A DNA stretch of 47,790 bases from Oscillospiraceae bacterium (GTDB lineage: Bacteria; Bacillota; Clostridia; Oscillospirales; UBA929): NCBI GenBank assembly GCA_009782215.1, contig WRKO01000019.1, positions 1-47,790 of the forward strand, read 5' to 3'. Under the pieces are notes generated by a model. The model saw only the letters and a program-made list of their open reading frames with translations, was not told the origin of the DNA and searched no databases. A program made the translations under genes and the position numbers. Shown piece after piece: positions 33,991 to 40,713 of this stretch. Numbering within the stretch: position 1 is the first letter of the stretch; each line of letters begins with the position of its first letter.

Positions 33991-34030
33991 TCGGCAATTT
34001 TACACCACGGACGTTCAGGAGGGTAACGCG

Positions 34031-34684
34031 ATGCAGCTTCACCTTATAGACAGAGGGACGCCTCTTCAAATCGACGTGCAGACGTTCAGCGGCGAACAGA
34101 TTACGTCGTTTAAGGGAACCTACCATGACACGGAGGGACGGGTGCGTCTGACGGTTGAAGGTGGCGAGTTATATGAGCATTGTCTCCAGCCGCAGGCGGA
34201 TACCAAGCTGCTTGTCTCATTTTTCCGCGAGGAGCAGAAATGCTCCTTTGAGGGACGGTGTGTCGGCACGGAGGAACGGCGCGGCGTCAGGCTCGTCAAC
34301 ATCACCATGCTGTCCGCGATTAAGGTGGAAAGCCGCAGAACGCAAAAGCGGTTTGAAATATTCCTGAAAGTAAACATTTACGCTTTTGAAAACGGGCAAA
34401 AGGGCGCCCTGCTGGGCGACGGCGAAACAAACGATGTCAGCCTCGACGCCCTGAGCATCACGTCGGACGTCGATATGCAGAAGGGGGACGACAAACGGTA
34501 CGCGGCTGAGTTTACGCTGTTCAACAAGCATACCTTCTCCATCCCGGCGAAGGTTTTGGTTAAAAAGGACGCGCCCGCCGTTTCCGCCATGAATTACGAA
34601 TATGTCCTCCTGTTTGACTTCACCGACCGGCTGCACGAAAAGAAACGGCTGATCAACGCGTTTTTCAACGAACTGACCAGATAA
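34031..34684 (+). CDS. PilZ-domain-like (YcgR-type) protein
   Basis: 217 residues. The N-terminal 100 residues resemble the beta-rich YcgR N-terminal module; from about residue 112 comes a PilZ-like domain with RRTQKRFE (RxxxR c-di-GMP motif) and NDVSLDALSI in place of (D/N)xSxxG, where the last Gly is Ala. PilZ proteins bind cyclic di-GMP and control motility or exopolysaccharide. No GGDEF or EAL gene is nearby, but the prepilin at position 1 and the wall-acting deacetylase downstream fit such control. AGGAGGG precedes the ATG; an upstream in-frame ATG at 33977 lies inside the leader hairpin. A moderate call. Confidence 0.6.
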   Translation: MQLHLIDRGTPLQIDVQTFSGEQITSFKGTYHDTEGRVRLTVEGGELYEHCLQPQADTKLLVSFFREEQKCSFEGRCVGTEERRGVRLVNITMLSAIKVESRRTQKRFEIFLKVNIYAFENGQKGALLGDGETNDVSLDALSITSDVDMQKGDDKRYAAEFTLFNKHTFSIPAKVLVKKDAPAVSAMNYEYVLLFDFTDRLHEKKRLINAFFNELTR

Positions 34685-34735
34685 CCGCGTTTTACGCGGG
34701 ACACACGGAATTGACACAGAAAGAGAGCGTGTATC

Positions 34736-36004
34736 ATGGACGACCCCCCTTTGGATTCTCAGAGCGTTTTTGCCCTTTCCATCCTAATATTCCTGCTGCT
34801 CCTGTCCGCGTTTTTCTCCGCCACCGAGATGGCCTTTGCCGCGCTGAGCCGCGTCCGCGTCAAGCATATGGCGGAAAGCGGCTCGAAACGCGCCGCCCTC
34901 GCGCTGAAGCTGTATGACCGCTACGACAAGCTGCTCTCAACCATCGTCATCGGCAATAACGCCGTCAACATCGCCGCCGCCTCCGCCGCCGCCGTCTATT
35001 TTGTCCGGCGCTTCGGGGACGTCGGGGCCACGTTGTCCGCCGTTGTCGTCACGGCGGCGGTTATTTTATTCAGCGAAATCACCCCCAAGAGTCTCGCCAA
35101 GGAAGCCCCGGAAAAATTCGCGCTGTTTTCGGCGCCGCTGATACGTCTCTTTATGGTTGTGCTGGCGCCGCTCAACGGGCTGTTCGCCTACTGGAAAAAG
35201 CTGCTCGGCGCCATCTTCAAAACCTCCCCGGACGACCGGGCGATGACCGAGCAGGAATTGCTGATTATGGTGGAGGAAGCCGAACAGGAGGGCGCAATCG
35301 GCGAGGAGGACAAAACCCTTATCCACAGCGCCATCGAGTTCAACGACCGGCGGGCGGAGGACATCCTCACGTCCAGAGTGGATGTGACCGGAATCCCGGC
35401 GGATTTGCCGCCGGACGACGTCGCCAAGGTGTTCATGGAGTCCGGCTTTTCCCGCCTTCCCGTTTACGACGGCTCTATTGACAACATCATCGGCATCGCG
35501 CATCTGCGGGACTTTATGAAGTGCGTCCTGCAAAACGGGCAATCGGTCGCCGGCATTATCTCCCCGGCGGTCTTTGTCGCGCCGGGCACCAAAATCAGCG
35601 ACCTCTTGAAGCGGCTCCAAAAAGAAAAGAGCCATATGGCCATCGTGAGCGACGAATACGGCGGCACCGCCGGTATCGTCACGATGGAGGACATTTTAGA
35701 GGAGCTGGTGGGCGAAATTTGGGACGAGACGGACGAAATCATTGAGGAGTTTGTCGCCCTTGGGGAGGATTGCTATAAAATCATCTGCTCCGCCGATGTG
35801 GACAAAATGTTTGAATACTTCAGCCTGACCGGCACGGTAGATTCCTCCACCGTCAGCGGCTGGATTATGGATACGCTGGGCAAAATCCCCGAGGAAGGGG
35901 ATTCCTTCACTTACGAAAACCTGACCGTCACCGTCACCAAAGCCGAACACCGCAGGGTCTTGGAGTGCGTCATCACCGTGGGCGAAAAGGACGGAGACGG
36001 ATGA
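34736..36004 (+). CDS. CNNM/HlyC-CorC family membrane protein
   Basis: 422 residues: a DUF21/CNNM membrane domain (about 1-190; ATEMAFAALSRVRVKHMAESG, VIGNNAVNIAAAS, SEITPKSLAKE), two CBS domains (about 205-330; VDVTGIPADLPPDDV, GFSRLPVYDG, SDEYGGTAGIVTMEDILEELVGEIWDE) and a C-terminal CorC/HlyC domain (about 345-418). Members are implicated in Mg2+ or Co2+ efflux, with CBS domains sensing ATP-Mg; the label hemolysin is historical. It overlaps the deacetylase gene by ATGA. Confidence 0.92.
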   Translation: MDDPPLDSQSVFALSILIFLLLLSAFFSATEMAFAALSRVRVKHMAESGSKRAALALKLYDRYDKLLSTIVIGNNAVNIAAASAAAVYFVRRFGDVGATLSAVVVTAAVILFSEITPKSLAKEAPEKFALFSAPLIRLFMVVLAPLNGLFAYWKKLLGAIFKTSPDDRAMTEQELLIMVEEAEQEGAIGEEDKTLIHSAIEFNDRRAEDILTSRVDVTGIPADLPPDDVAKVFMESGFSRLPVYDGSIDNIIGIAHLRDFMKCVLQNGQSVAGIISPAVFVAPGTKISDLLKRLQKEKSHMAIVSDEYGGTAGIVTMEDILEELVGEIWDETDEIIEEFVALGEDCYKIICSADVDKMFEYFSLTGTVDSSTVSGWIMDTLGKIPEEGDSFTYENLTVTVTKAEHRRVLECVITVGEKDGDG

Positions 36005-37491
36005 AAAAAGCCTTGCCGCGCGCGCTGTGCCTTGTCTTGGCGCTCCTTTTGCTCGCGTCATGCGCCCAAGAAACCGTCCCCGCGCCCCCGCGCGCGCCTC
36101 TGCCTTCCCCCTCGCCGGAAAAGACGCCGGAGCCGTCCCCGCCGCCGCCGTCTCCAGATTCCGAGAGCGGCGTCACACCGCCGCCAGACGTCCCGGAGCC
36201 GCCGTACTCCGCCACGGTGGAATACGGAGAGCCGGAATTGATTAAAGACAACGACGGCCCGCTGTTTACATACATCCGCTTCCCGCAGGCCGGCGGCGGC
36301 TTTGATATGCCCATCGCCGTATGGGCCAACTGGGTTTACCAAAGCGCAAGGGAGGAATTTGAGGACGTGCTGGCCGCCGATGAAAACGCCGAAGGCGAAA
36401 TCAACGTGCATTTCAATTCATATCTAACGGACGATAGATACGTCGGGATTGTGGAGACCGGATCCTTCGCCCATTCCCACGCGCCGCGCCCGCGTGACAT
36501 CGTCCGCACCTTCAACATTGATTTGTCGCGCGAAATATTTCTATATCCGTCCGACATCTTAGACCTTGGGCCGGACGGGGGCGCCCGGGCGCTCCTGCGC
36601 GAATTGCTTTCGGAGGCGTACCCCGGCTCAAGCGTTTTCCTCGGCGATATCGACGAGCGCTGGTTTTCCCAAACGGCTATCGGACACGACGGCATTATCG
36701 TCGTGCTGGAGCGTTATGCCTTCTTGCCGGGCGCGTTCGGGACGCCGATGGTCACCCTTCCCTATGACCGGCTCGGCTCCGCCCTGATTCTGGGGCAGGA
36801 ACGCCCGCCCGAACCGCCGCCTCCAAGCCCGCCCAAGCCGTCTTCCCCGCCTGTTCCCGCGCAAAGCGGCACCATCGACCCCGACAGGCCGATGGTGGCC
36901 CTAACCTTTGACGACGGCCCAAGCCGCCACACGCCGCATATTCTGGATTTGCTGGAGCAATACGGCGGCCGCGCCACCTTTTTCGCCGTCGGCAATCTCG
37001 TCGGCGGGGGCAGGGACACGGTGGCCCGCGCCATAGAGCTGGGCTGCGAGGTCGCCGGACACTCATGGGATCACAAGGACTTGACAAAGCTGGACGAGAC
37101 GGCGCTGCGGACTCAGATGTTGGATACCGCCGCCGCGATTGAAGCCGTCACCGGCGTTTCCCTCCCGTTTTTCCGCCCTCCGTACGGCGCGGTCAACGAC
37201 CGGCTGAAAAATGTGGCAAGGGAACTGGGCTTGGCCATCGTCAACTGGACGGTTGACCCGCTGGACTGGAAAAACAGGGACGCCGGCATGGTCTACGACG
37301 CCATCATGCGCGATGTGCGGGACAGAACCATCATCCTCAGCCACGATTTGTTCGGCACCACGGCGCAGGCGATGGAGCGCGTCATCCCCGAGCTGCTCTC
37401 GCAAGGGTATCAGCTCGTCACGGTATCGGAGCTGCTCCGCCACACTCACGACGGCGCCGCGCTTGAGGCCGGCAGGGTATACAGCCGCTGA
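36001..37491 (+). CDS. Polysaccharide deacetylase (NodB domain) lipoprotein
   Basis: 496 residues. Lipobox LLASC (Cys near 21), a Pro-rich linker (about 25-70), an RsiV/DUF3298-like domain (about 75-265; YIRFPQAGGGFD ... RTFNIDLSREIFLYPSDIL ... LPYDRL), a second Pro-rich linker, then NodB (about 295-485): TFDDGPS with catalytic Asp, metal site GHSWDHKDL, RPPYG and DPLDWKNRDA, ILSHD. It should deacetylate peptidoglycan GlcNAc/MurNAc, or chitin-like glycan, at the cell surface; the DUF3298-like part also occurs in wall-sensing RsiV and in PdaC-type enzymes. ATG at 36001 is in ATGA overlap with the CNNM gene. Confidence 0.9.
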   Translation: MKKALPRALCLVLALLLLASCAQETVPAPPRAPLPSPSPEKTPEPSPPPPSPDSESGVTPPPDVPEPPYSATVEYGEPELIKDNDGPLFTYIRFPQAGGGFDMPIAVWANWVYQSAREEFEDVLAADENAEGEINVHFNSYLTDDRYVGIVETGSFAHSHAPRPRDIVRTFNIDLSREIFLYPSDILDLGPDGGARALLRELLSEAYPGSSVFLGDIDERWFSQTAIGHDGIIVVLERYAFLPGAFGTPMVTLPYDRLGSALILGQERPPEPPPPSPPKPSSPPVPAQSGTIDPDRPMVALTFDDGPSRHTPHILDLLEQYGGRATFFAVGNLVGGGRDTVARAIELGCEVAGHSWDHKDLTKLDETALRTQMLDTAAAIEAVTGVSLPFFRPPYGAVNDRLKNVARELGLAIVNWTVDPLDWKNRDAGMVYDAIMRDVRDRTIILSHDLFGTTAQAMERVIPELLSQGYQLVTVSELLRHTHDGAALEAGRVYSR

Positions 37492-37563
37492 AAAACAGCG
37501 TTTCTGCACTGCGTCTGGGCTGGGCCTAGGCTTCCTAAAATCTCTCGGATGATAAGTCTTCCA

Positions 37564-37613
37564 AGACCCTCGTATTGTTGTGAACATCAATACAAGGGTC
37601 TATCGGTGTTTTT
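37564..37613 (+). terminator. Rho-independent terminator
   Basis: AGACCCT-c-GTATTG pairs with CAATAC-a-AGGGTCT, about 13 bp with a C-A mismatch, then ATCGG and TTTTT. It ends the operon that starts at 34031 and separates it from the convergent AT-rich pair. Confidence 0.75.
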
Positions 37614-37623
37614 ATGAATGACA

Positions 37624-38010
37624 TTAGGAAGCCGCAAGCATTTGGATGTCATTTCCTATTTTTTTCGGCAGGTCGCTCTGTTGAACCGCACCATAGCAAG
37701 CAAGTAAGAAAGGAATCAGGCATAATACCCAACCAACAGCCAAGCCTATAATCTTCCCTGTCCATTCTGCATCGGAAAAGTTGACTATCAAAGCGTTGTT
37801 GTTTATCGAGATATTCGCTTTTATGCCCAGACCAAGCCCGACAAATTTCTTGATTCCATCAGTATCCTTGTCAAAAGTCAAGGTAACACTTGTTCCTATC
37901 TGTATCTGTGAAACCTGAAACCCTTTTGACTGATACAGTTGCGTGAGCTTCGCCACCATTTCATTCATGTTGAAATTGGGGCCGATAGGGAAGGTTTTTG
38001 TGTCTGCCAT
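37624..38010 (-). CDS. Small membrane protein of unknown function
   Basis: 128 residues. The N-terminal 80 residues are a soluble domain (NMNEMVAKLTQLYQSKGFQVS...VTLTFDKD...FVGLGLGIKANIS), followed by a hydrophobic hairpin (about 85-110; KIIGLAVGWVLCLIPFLLACY). It is downstream of a DUF2752 gene with a 42-base gap, and the pair forms a small AT-rich operon. GAGAGG precedes the ATG. I recognise no named domain. Confidence 0.65.
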   Translation of the reverse strand: MADTKTFPIGPNFNMNEMVAKLTQLYQSKGFQVSQIQIGTSVTLTFDKDTDGIKKFVGLGLGIKANISINNNALIVNFSDAEWTGKIIGLAVGWVLCLIPFLLACYGAVQQSDLPKKIGNDIQMLAAS

Positions 38011-38052
38011 TTTACATTGCCTCTCTTTCTTTTCTTCATAGGAAGACGTTAT

Positions 38053-38430
38053 TTATAAAGTTGTTATGAACAACCTTATTACATAAGTAACCAAAAAAGC
38101 CATAAGTACAACTATAAAAACAAACTTTTCTGTTTTGGGGTTCAGCTTCAGCTTGAACGCATCCCGAAAAAAGACATAGAGCATCAGCAATGGGAGAATG
38201 AAGAATAATGGATGATAAGCAAGCGCGGATTTGAAATCCAATCTAAGAGCCGATAGACTTGCTCTGGTCAACCCGCATCCGGGGCAGGGGATATGAAACA
38301 GGGTATATATTGGACAACGGTAGAATAGGGGTATTAAACATATAATAATAACGACTATTCCATAGTGAGCAACCATTTTTTTGAATGTGACCTTTTTCAC
38401 GTCTCCTCTGTCCCGCTCCCATTTTTTCAC
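38053..38430 (-). CDS. DUF2752 membrane protein
   Basis: Up to 125 residues with three membrane helices. The DUF2752 signature is clear: CPGCGLTRAxLSxLRLDFKxAxAYHPLFF, with a CxxCG motif after the first helix. Function unknown in the family. Start uncertain: GTG at 38430 would lie only about 14 bases from the predicted transcription start and has no ribosome site, so an internal start (GTG near 38400 or ATG near 38364) is also possible. Lower GC than the surrounding genome. Confidence 0.8.
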   Translation of the reverse strand: MKKWERDRGDVKKVTFKKMVAHYGIVVIIICLIPLFYRCPIYTLFHIPCPGCGLTRASLSALRLDFKSALAYHPLFFILPLLMLYVFFRDAFKLKLNPKTEKFVFIVVLMAFLVTYVIRLFITTL

Positions 38431-38450
38431 AATGTGTACTGAATGTCACA

Positions 38451-38480
38451 ATTATACACTAATGGTCACTTAGATGTCAA
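38451..38480 (-). promoter_or_regulatory. Promoter of the DUF2752 operon with operator-like repeats
   Basis: On the minus strand TTGACA (38480-38475), 18-base spacer, TATAAT (38456-38451). Read on the plus strand, three near-repeats of the form ACT-n-ATG-(n)-TCA begin at 38438, 38458 and 38468, that is 20 and 10 bases apart, and cover this promoter. They are candidate sites for the XRE regulator encoded at 38516 in the opposite direction. Confidence 0.65.
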
Positions 38481-38515
38481 GCGTTTTTTTGATATAATTT
38501 TTTCGGGGTGAGCCG

Positions 38516-38851
38516 ATGAAACAGATTGACTATAAGTTAGTTGGTCAAAAAGTAAAGCAAATGCGCAACAAAAACAATTATACCCAAGAGATGATGGCTG
38601 AAATGTGTGATATTTCAACCTCATACCTTGGGCATATTGAGCGCGGGAGCAGAAAGCTAACCCTTGAAACCGCTCTAAAGATTGCGACTTGCCTACATAT
38701 TAGCCTTGACGCTTTGGTAATTGATGGATTGGGACAAAGTGAAAGCTTAGTCTTTAATCTTCAAGCCGTTCTCGATAAAAAAGACAAGGAAAAGCAAAAC
38801 CAGCTAATCCGAATAATCAAAGTGTTAATACAACATATTGACGAATTATGA
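38516..38851 (+). CDS. XRE-family transcriptional regulator
   Basis: 111 residues. HTH of Xre/Cro type at about 8-65 (VGQKVKQMRNKNNYTQEMMAEMCDISTSYLGHIERGSRKLTLETALKIA), then a short helical tail (LDKKDKEKQNQLIRIIKVLIQHI) probably for dimerisation. GGGGTG precedes the ATG. Divergent from the DUF2752 operon and likely its regulator. AT-rich like that operon, which suggests that the three genes were acquired together. Confidence 0.88.
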   Translation: MKQIDYKLVGQKVKQMRNKNNYTQEMMAEMCDISTSYLGHIERGSRKLTLETALKIATCLHISLDALVIDGLGQSESLVFNLQAVLDKKDKEKQNQLIRIIKVLIQHIDEL

Positions 38852-38962
38852 CACTGTCCTTGACCGTCGGCGTCAGGGGCATTTCATTAGCCGTCGCCGC
38901 CGGCACAGGCTTGCGTTTTCAAGATAAAATCACAGAATTGCCGCGAATGTGAAAAACCGGGC

Positions 38963-38991
38963 TTGACAAGCGGCGGCTTATCCGTTATAAT
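38963..38991 (+). promoter_or_regulatory. Promoter of rpsU
   Basis: TTGACA (38963-38968), 17-base spacer, TATAAT (38986-38991): consensus sigma-A promoter, 42 bases before the ATG. Confidence 0.85.
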
Positions 38992-39033
38992 GAGCGCGTT
39001 GCTGCGTCAATGACAGGGAGGAGGGAAGCTATA

Positions 39034-39216
39034 ATGTCTGAAGTCAGGCTCAAGGATAACGAGTCCTTGGACAGCGCGCTCAAGCGCTTTAAGCGTAATT
39101 GCGCCAAGGCCGGCATCCACTCCGAACTGCGCAAAAGAGAGCATTACGAAAGCCCCAGCGTTAAGCGGCGCAAGAAAAGCGAAGCCGCCCGCGCCAAGAA
39201 AAAGAAATTCAGGTAA
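39034..39216 (+). CDS. rpsU: Small ribosomal subunit protein bS21
   Basis: 60 residues, full length for Firmicute bS21: [19 protein letters not shown]..., C-terminal basic run [19 protein letters not shown]. Part of the 30S subunit near the anti-Shine-Dalgarno helix. ATG at 39034 was chosen because GGGAGGAGGG sits just upstream; an in-frame ATG at 39010 precedes that site. It is flanked by its own promoter and terminator, so it is monocistronic. Confidence 0.97.
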   Translation: MSEVRLKDNESLDSALKRFKRNCAKAGIHSELRKREHYESPSVKRRKKSEAARAKKKKFR

Positions 39217-39225
39217 ACGGCCGAA

Positions 39226-39252
39226 AACGGGAGCGCGCCACGCTCCCGTTTC
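39226..39252 (+). terminator. Terminator of rpsU
   Basis: AACGGGAGCG / CGCTCCCGTT, a perfect 10-bp stem with loop CGCCA; a short TTTC tail, so modest strength. Confidence 0.65.
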
Positions 39253-39267
39253 CCCCGCGCCCCGCGA

Positions 39268-39343
39268 GACCCGCTAGCTCAGTCGGCAGAGCACCTGCCT
39301 TTTAAGCAGGGTGTCCGGCGTTCGAATCGCCGGCGGGTCACCA
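39268..39343 (+). tRNA. tRNA-Lys (TTT anticodon)
   Basis: Acceptor GACCCGC/GCGGGTC (39268-39274 and 39333-39339), D stem GCTC/GAGC, anticodon stem CCTGC/GCAGG around CTTTTAA, T arm CCGGC/GCCGG, discriminator A and encoded CCA. Its 3' half from the anticodon to CCA is duplicated at 42204-42249, marking an integration site. Confidence 0.97.
39298..39343 (+). repeat. Attachment site attL (46-bp tRNA-Lys 3' end)
   Basis: Identical over 46 bases to 42204-42249, from the anticodon loop to the CCA end. This is the usual signature of a tyrosine integrase that recombines in the anticodon region and restores the tRNA. Confidence 0.9.
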
Positions 39344-39350
39344 AGCTAAA

Positions 39351-39381
39351 ACCCTAGAACTTCAACGGTTCTAGGGTCTTT
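39351..39381 (+). terminator. Element-borne terminator after tRNA-Lys
   Basis: ACCCTAGAAC / GTTCTAGGGT, perfect 10-bp stem (39351-39360 and 39368-39377), followed by CTTTCATTTT. It supplies transcription termination to the restored tRNA gene. Confidence 0.75.
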
Positions 39382-39464
39382 CATTTTGCCTTATGGTGAG
39401 TAACGGTGAGCTTGAATGAGCCTAAGTGAGGGTTATTTTCGGGGTCAGATTGGGGGTCAGGGGG

Positions 39465-39848
39465 TCAATCTGGGTGTAATGCTTGGTGAGTTGCATGGGG
39501 AAAAGCGTTCTCAATGATGATGAGCATCCGTCTACGCTGGTCGGCGTTCATCTTGTCGGCAATGTGGGCGATTTTCAAGACTTCGGGATAGTCATCGAAA
39601 GAGGTCATGCTGTGAAAGTTTTGTTTGCCGAGGAGGTCATCAATTCGAGCATCCTCGTCGGGAACGCCGTATAAAAGCGTGTCAATAGAAACGCTGAGGA
39701 CTTCGGACATGATTTTAAGGGCTTTGTTGTCCGGTTCCCGATACCCCCTCTCCCATCCGCTGACAGTGGTTTGGGCAACATTGAGTTTTTCGGCAAGTTC
39801 TGCTTGGTTTAGTCCTGCTCTCTTGCGGTATATTGCGATAGTATTCAC
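39465..39848 (-). CDS. XRE-family repressor of the integrated element
   Basis: 127 residues. HTH at about 3-58 (IAIYRKRAGLNQAELAEKLNVAQTTVSGWERGYREPDNKALKIMSEVL), then a C-terminal helical domain (VLKIAHIADKMNADQRRRMLIIIENAF). Start: GTG at 39848, 8 bases after AAAGGGG; a GTG at 39857 overlaps that site. A minus-strand promoter is visible just upstream (TTACAA, 16 bases, TATACT at 39887-39882). As in phages it is divergent from the element's other genes and probably represses them. Confidence 0.88.
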   Translation of the reverse strand: MNTIAIYRKRAGLNQAELAEKLNVAQTTVSGWERGYREPDNKALKIMSEVLSVSIDTLLYGVPDEDARIDDLLGKQNFHSMTSFDDYPEVLKIAHIADKMNADQRRRMLIIIENAFPHATHQALHPD

Positions 39849-39927
39849 TGATAGCACCCCTTTAAGCGATATTTTGATAACAGTATAGCATATCGAAAAA
39901 TTATTGTAAATATTTTAAGAAAAAGCC

Positions 39928-39956
39928 TTGACATATGTGTTAATAGTTGCTATTAT
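39928..39956 (+). promoter_or_regulatory. Rightward promoter of the element
   Basis: TTGACA (39928-39933), 17-base spacer, TATTAT (39951-39956). It faces the small genes at 40088 and 40222. Confidence 0.7.
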
Positions 39957-40087
39957 GAATTTAAGAGACAGCCAAGTACGCGAAAGGCGTAGTTCGCGAT
40001 GTGGTACGACTGAAAGAACACGACACAGCAAGACTTCCGCCGCACCTTGACAAACGAACAACAGACCAAACGAAACGGAGTGATGAC

Positions 40088-40225
40088 ATGCACGATGCTT
40101 TGTTGACCCTTGAGGACAAGCTGGAAACCATCATAGAGCGAATCGAGGGAGCGCATGACCCCGACGAAACAGCGGGAGATGTACTGTTGTTTCTGAACCA
40201 ACAGGAAAGGAGGCGGGACGGATGA
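40088..40225 (+). CDS. Small acidic helical protein of the element
   Basis: 45 residues, MHDALLTLEDKLETIIERIEGAHDPDETAGDVLLFLNQQERRRDG: mostly helical, acidic, no known domain. GGAG lies 7 bases before the ATG; an in-frame start at 40001 lacks such a site and reads through a low-quality N-terminal segment. Its end overlaps the next small gene as ATGA. Unknown function; typical of excisionase-like or accessory genes by position only. Confidence 0.5.
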   Translation: MHDALLTLEDKLETIIERIEGAHDPDETAGDVLLFLNQQERRRDG

Positions 40226-40392
40226 CCGAGCAAGCGGATAGACGGAAAGAATACTTAGAAAGGTGTGGACGTTTGGCAACAGAGGACAAGGTTAGGATAT
40301 GCAATGCCATGTGTTACATCATGGATTGCAAGCGGGATGGAATCATGCCGGACACAGAGTTTATGAGATACATACTGTACGGGGATTACTAG
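40222..40392 (+). CDS. Small hypothetical protein of the element
   Basis: 56 residues starting MTEQADRRKEYLERCGRL, with a Cys-containing helix (VRICNAMCYIMDCKRDG) and ending MRYILYGDY. It starts in ATGA overlap with the preceding small gene and has AAAGGAGG just upstream, which supports translation. No family recognised. Confidence 0.5.
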   Translation: MTEQADRRKEYLERCGRLATEDKVRICNAMCYIMDCKRDGIMPDTEFMRYILYGDY

Positions 40393-40713
40393 GCGGCATA
40401 TGCCCGTATGACCCCTGCTCCCCCGCTGGTGGCAATCGGCACATTTGCCACGGGGGATAGGGGGGCCCGTGGGGAGTGGGACGACTGCCGCCAGCGGGAA
40501 AGAAGTGGTCAGCGAGGGCGAAGCCCTATAGTATTACCTGACCACTTCTGTGACAATTCTGTACAGACTGCGACTCTAAGGATTGACCTTGTCACACGAG
40601 GTTTGTGACAGTTGTGACAGTAAATAATAACCAATCCACACAAACCCAACAATACCAATACTTACAACCGTTTTCTTAAAAATTTTACTTCTGTGACAAA
40701 AGGGGTGTTATTC
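40393..40713. other. Non-coding, highly structured repeat region
   Basis: No convincing gene. It contains a 13-base inverted repeat with one mismatch (40422-40434 and 40486-40498), a 12-base perfect inverted repeat AGAAGTGGTCAG / CTGACCACTTCT (40501-40512 and 40538-40549) enclosing a second hairpin AGGGC-GAA-GCCCT, and five TGTGACA heptamers (40549, 40590 inverted as TGTCACA, 40604, 40613, 40692). The 12-mer ACTTCTGTGACA occurs twice (40544 and 40687), the second just before the integrase start. Possible roles: accessory-protein sites for excision, an operator of the integrase, or an origin. Confidence 0.55.

Noticed and set aside
33928..34030. Cyclic di-GMP riboswitch in front of the PilZ-like gene
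   Set aside because: No GEMM-I or GEMM-II consensus segments could be found, so only an unclassified leader hairpin is reported.
40408..40608. 66-codon plus-strand frame in the element's non-coding core
   Set aside because: No ribosome binding site, and it runs through the inverted repeats; translated sequence looks random.
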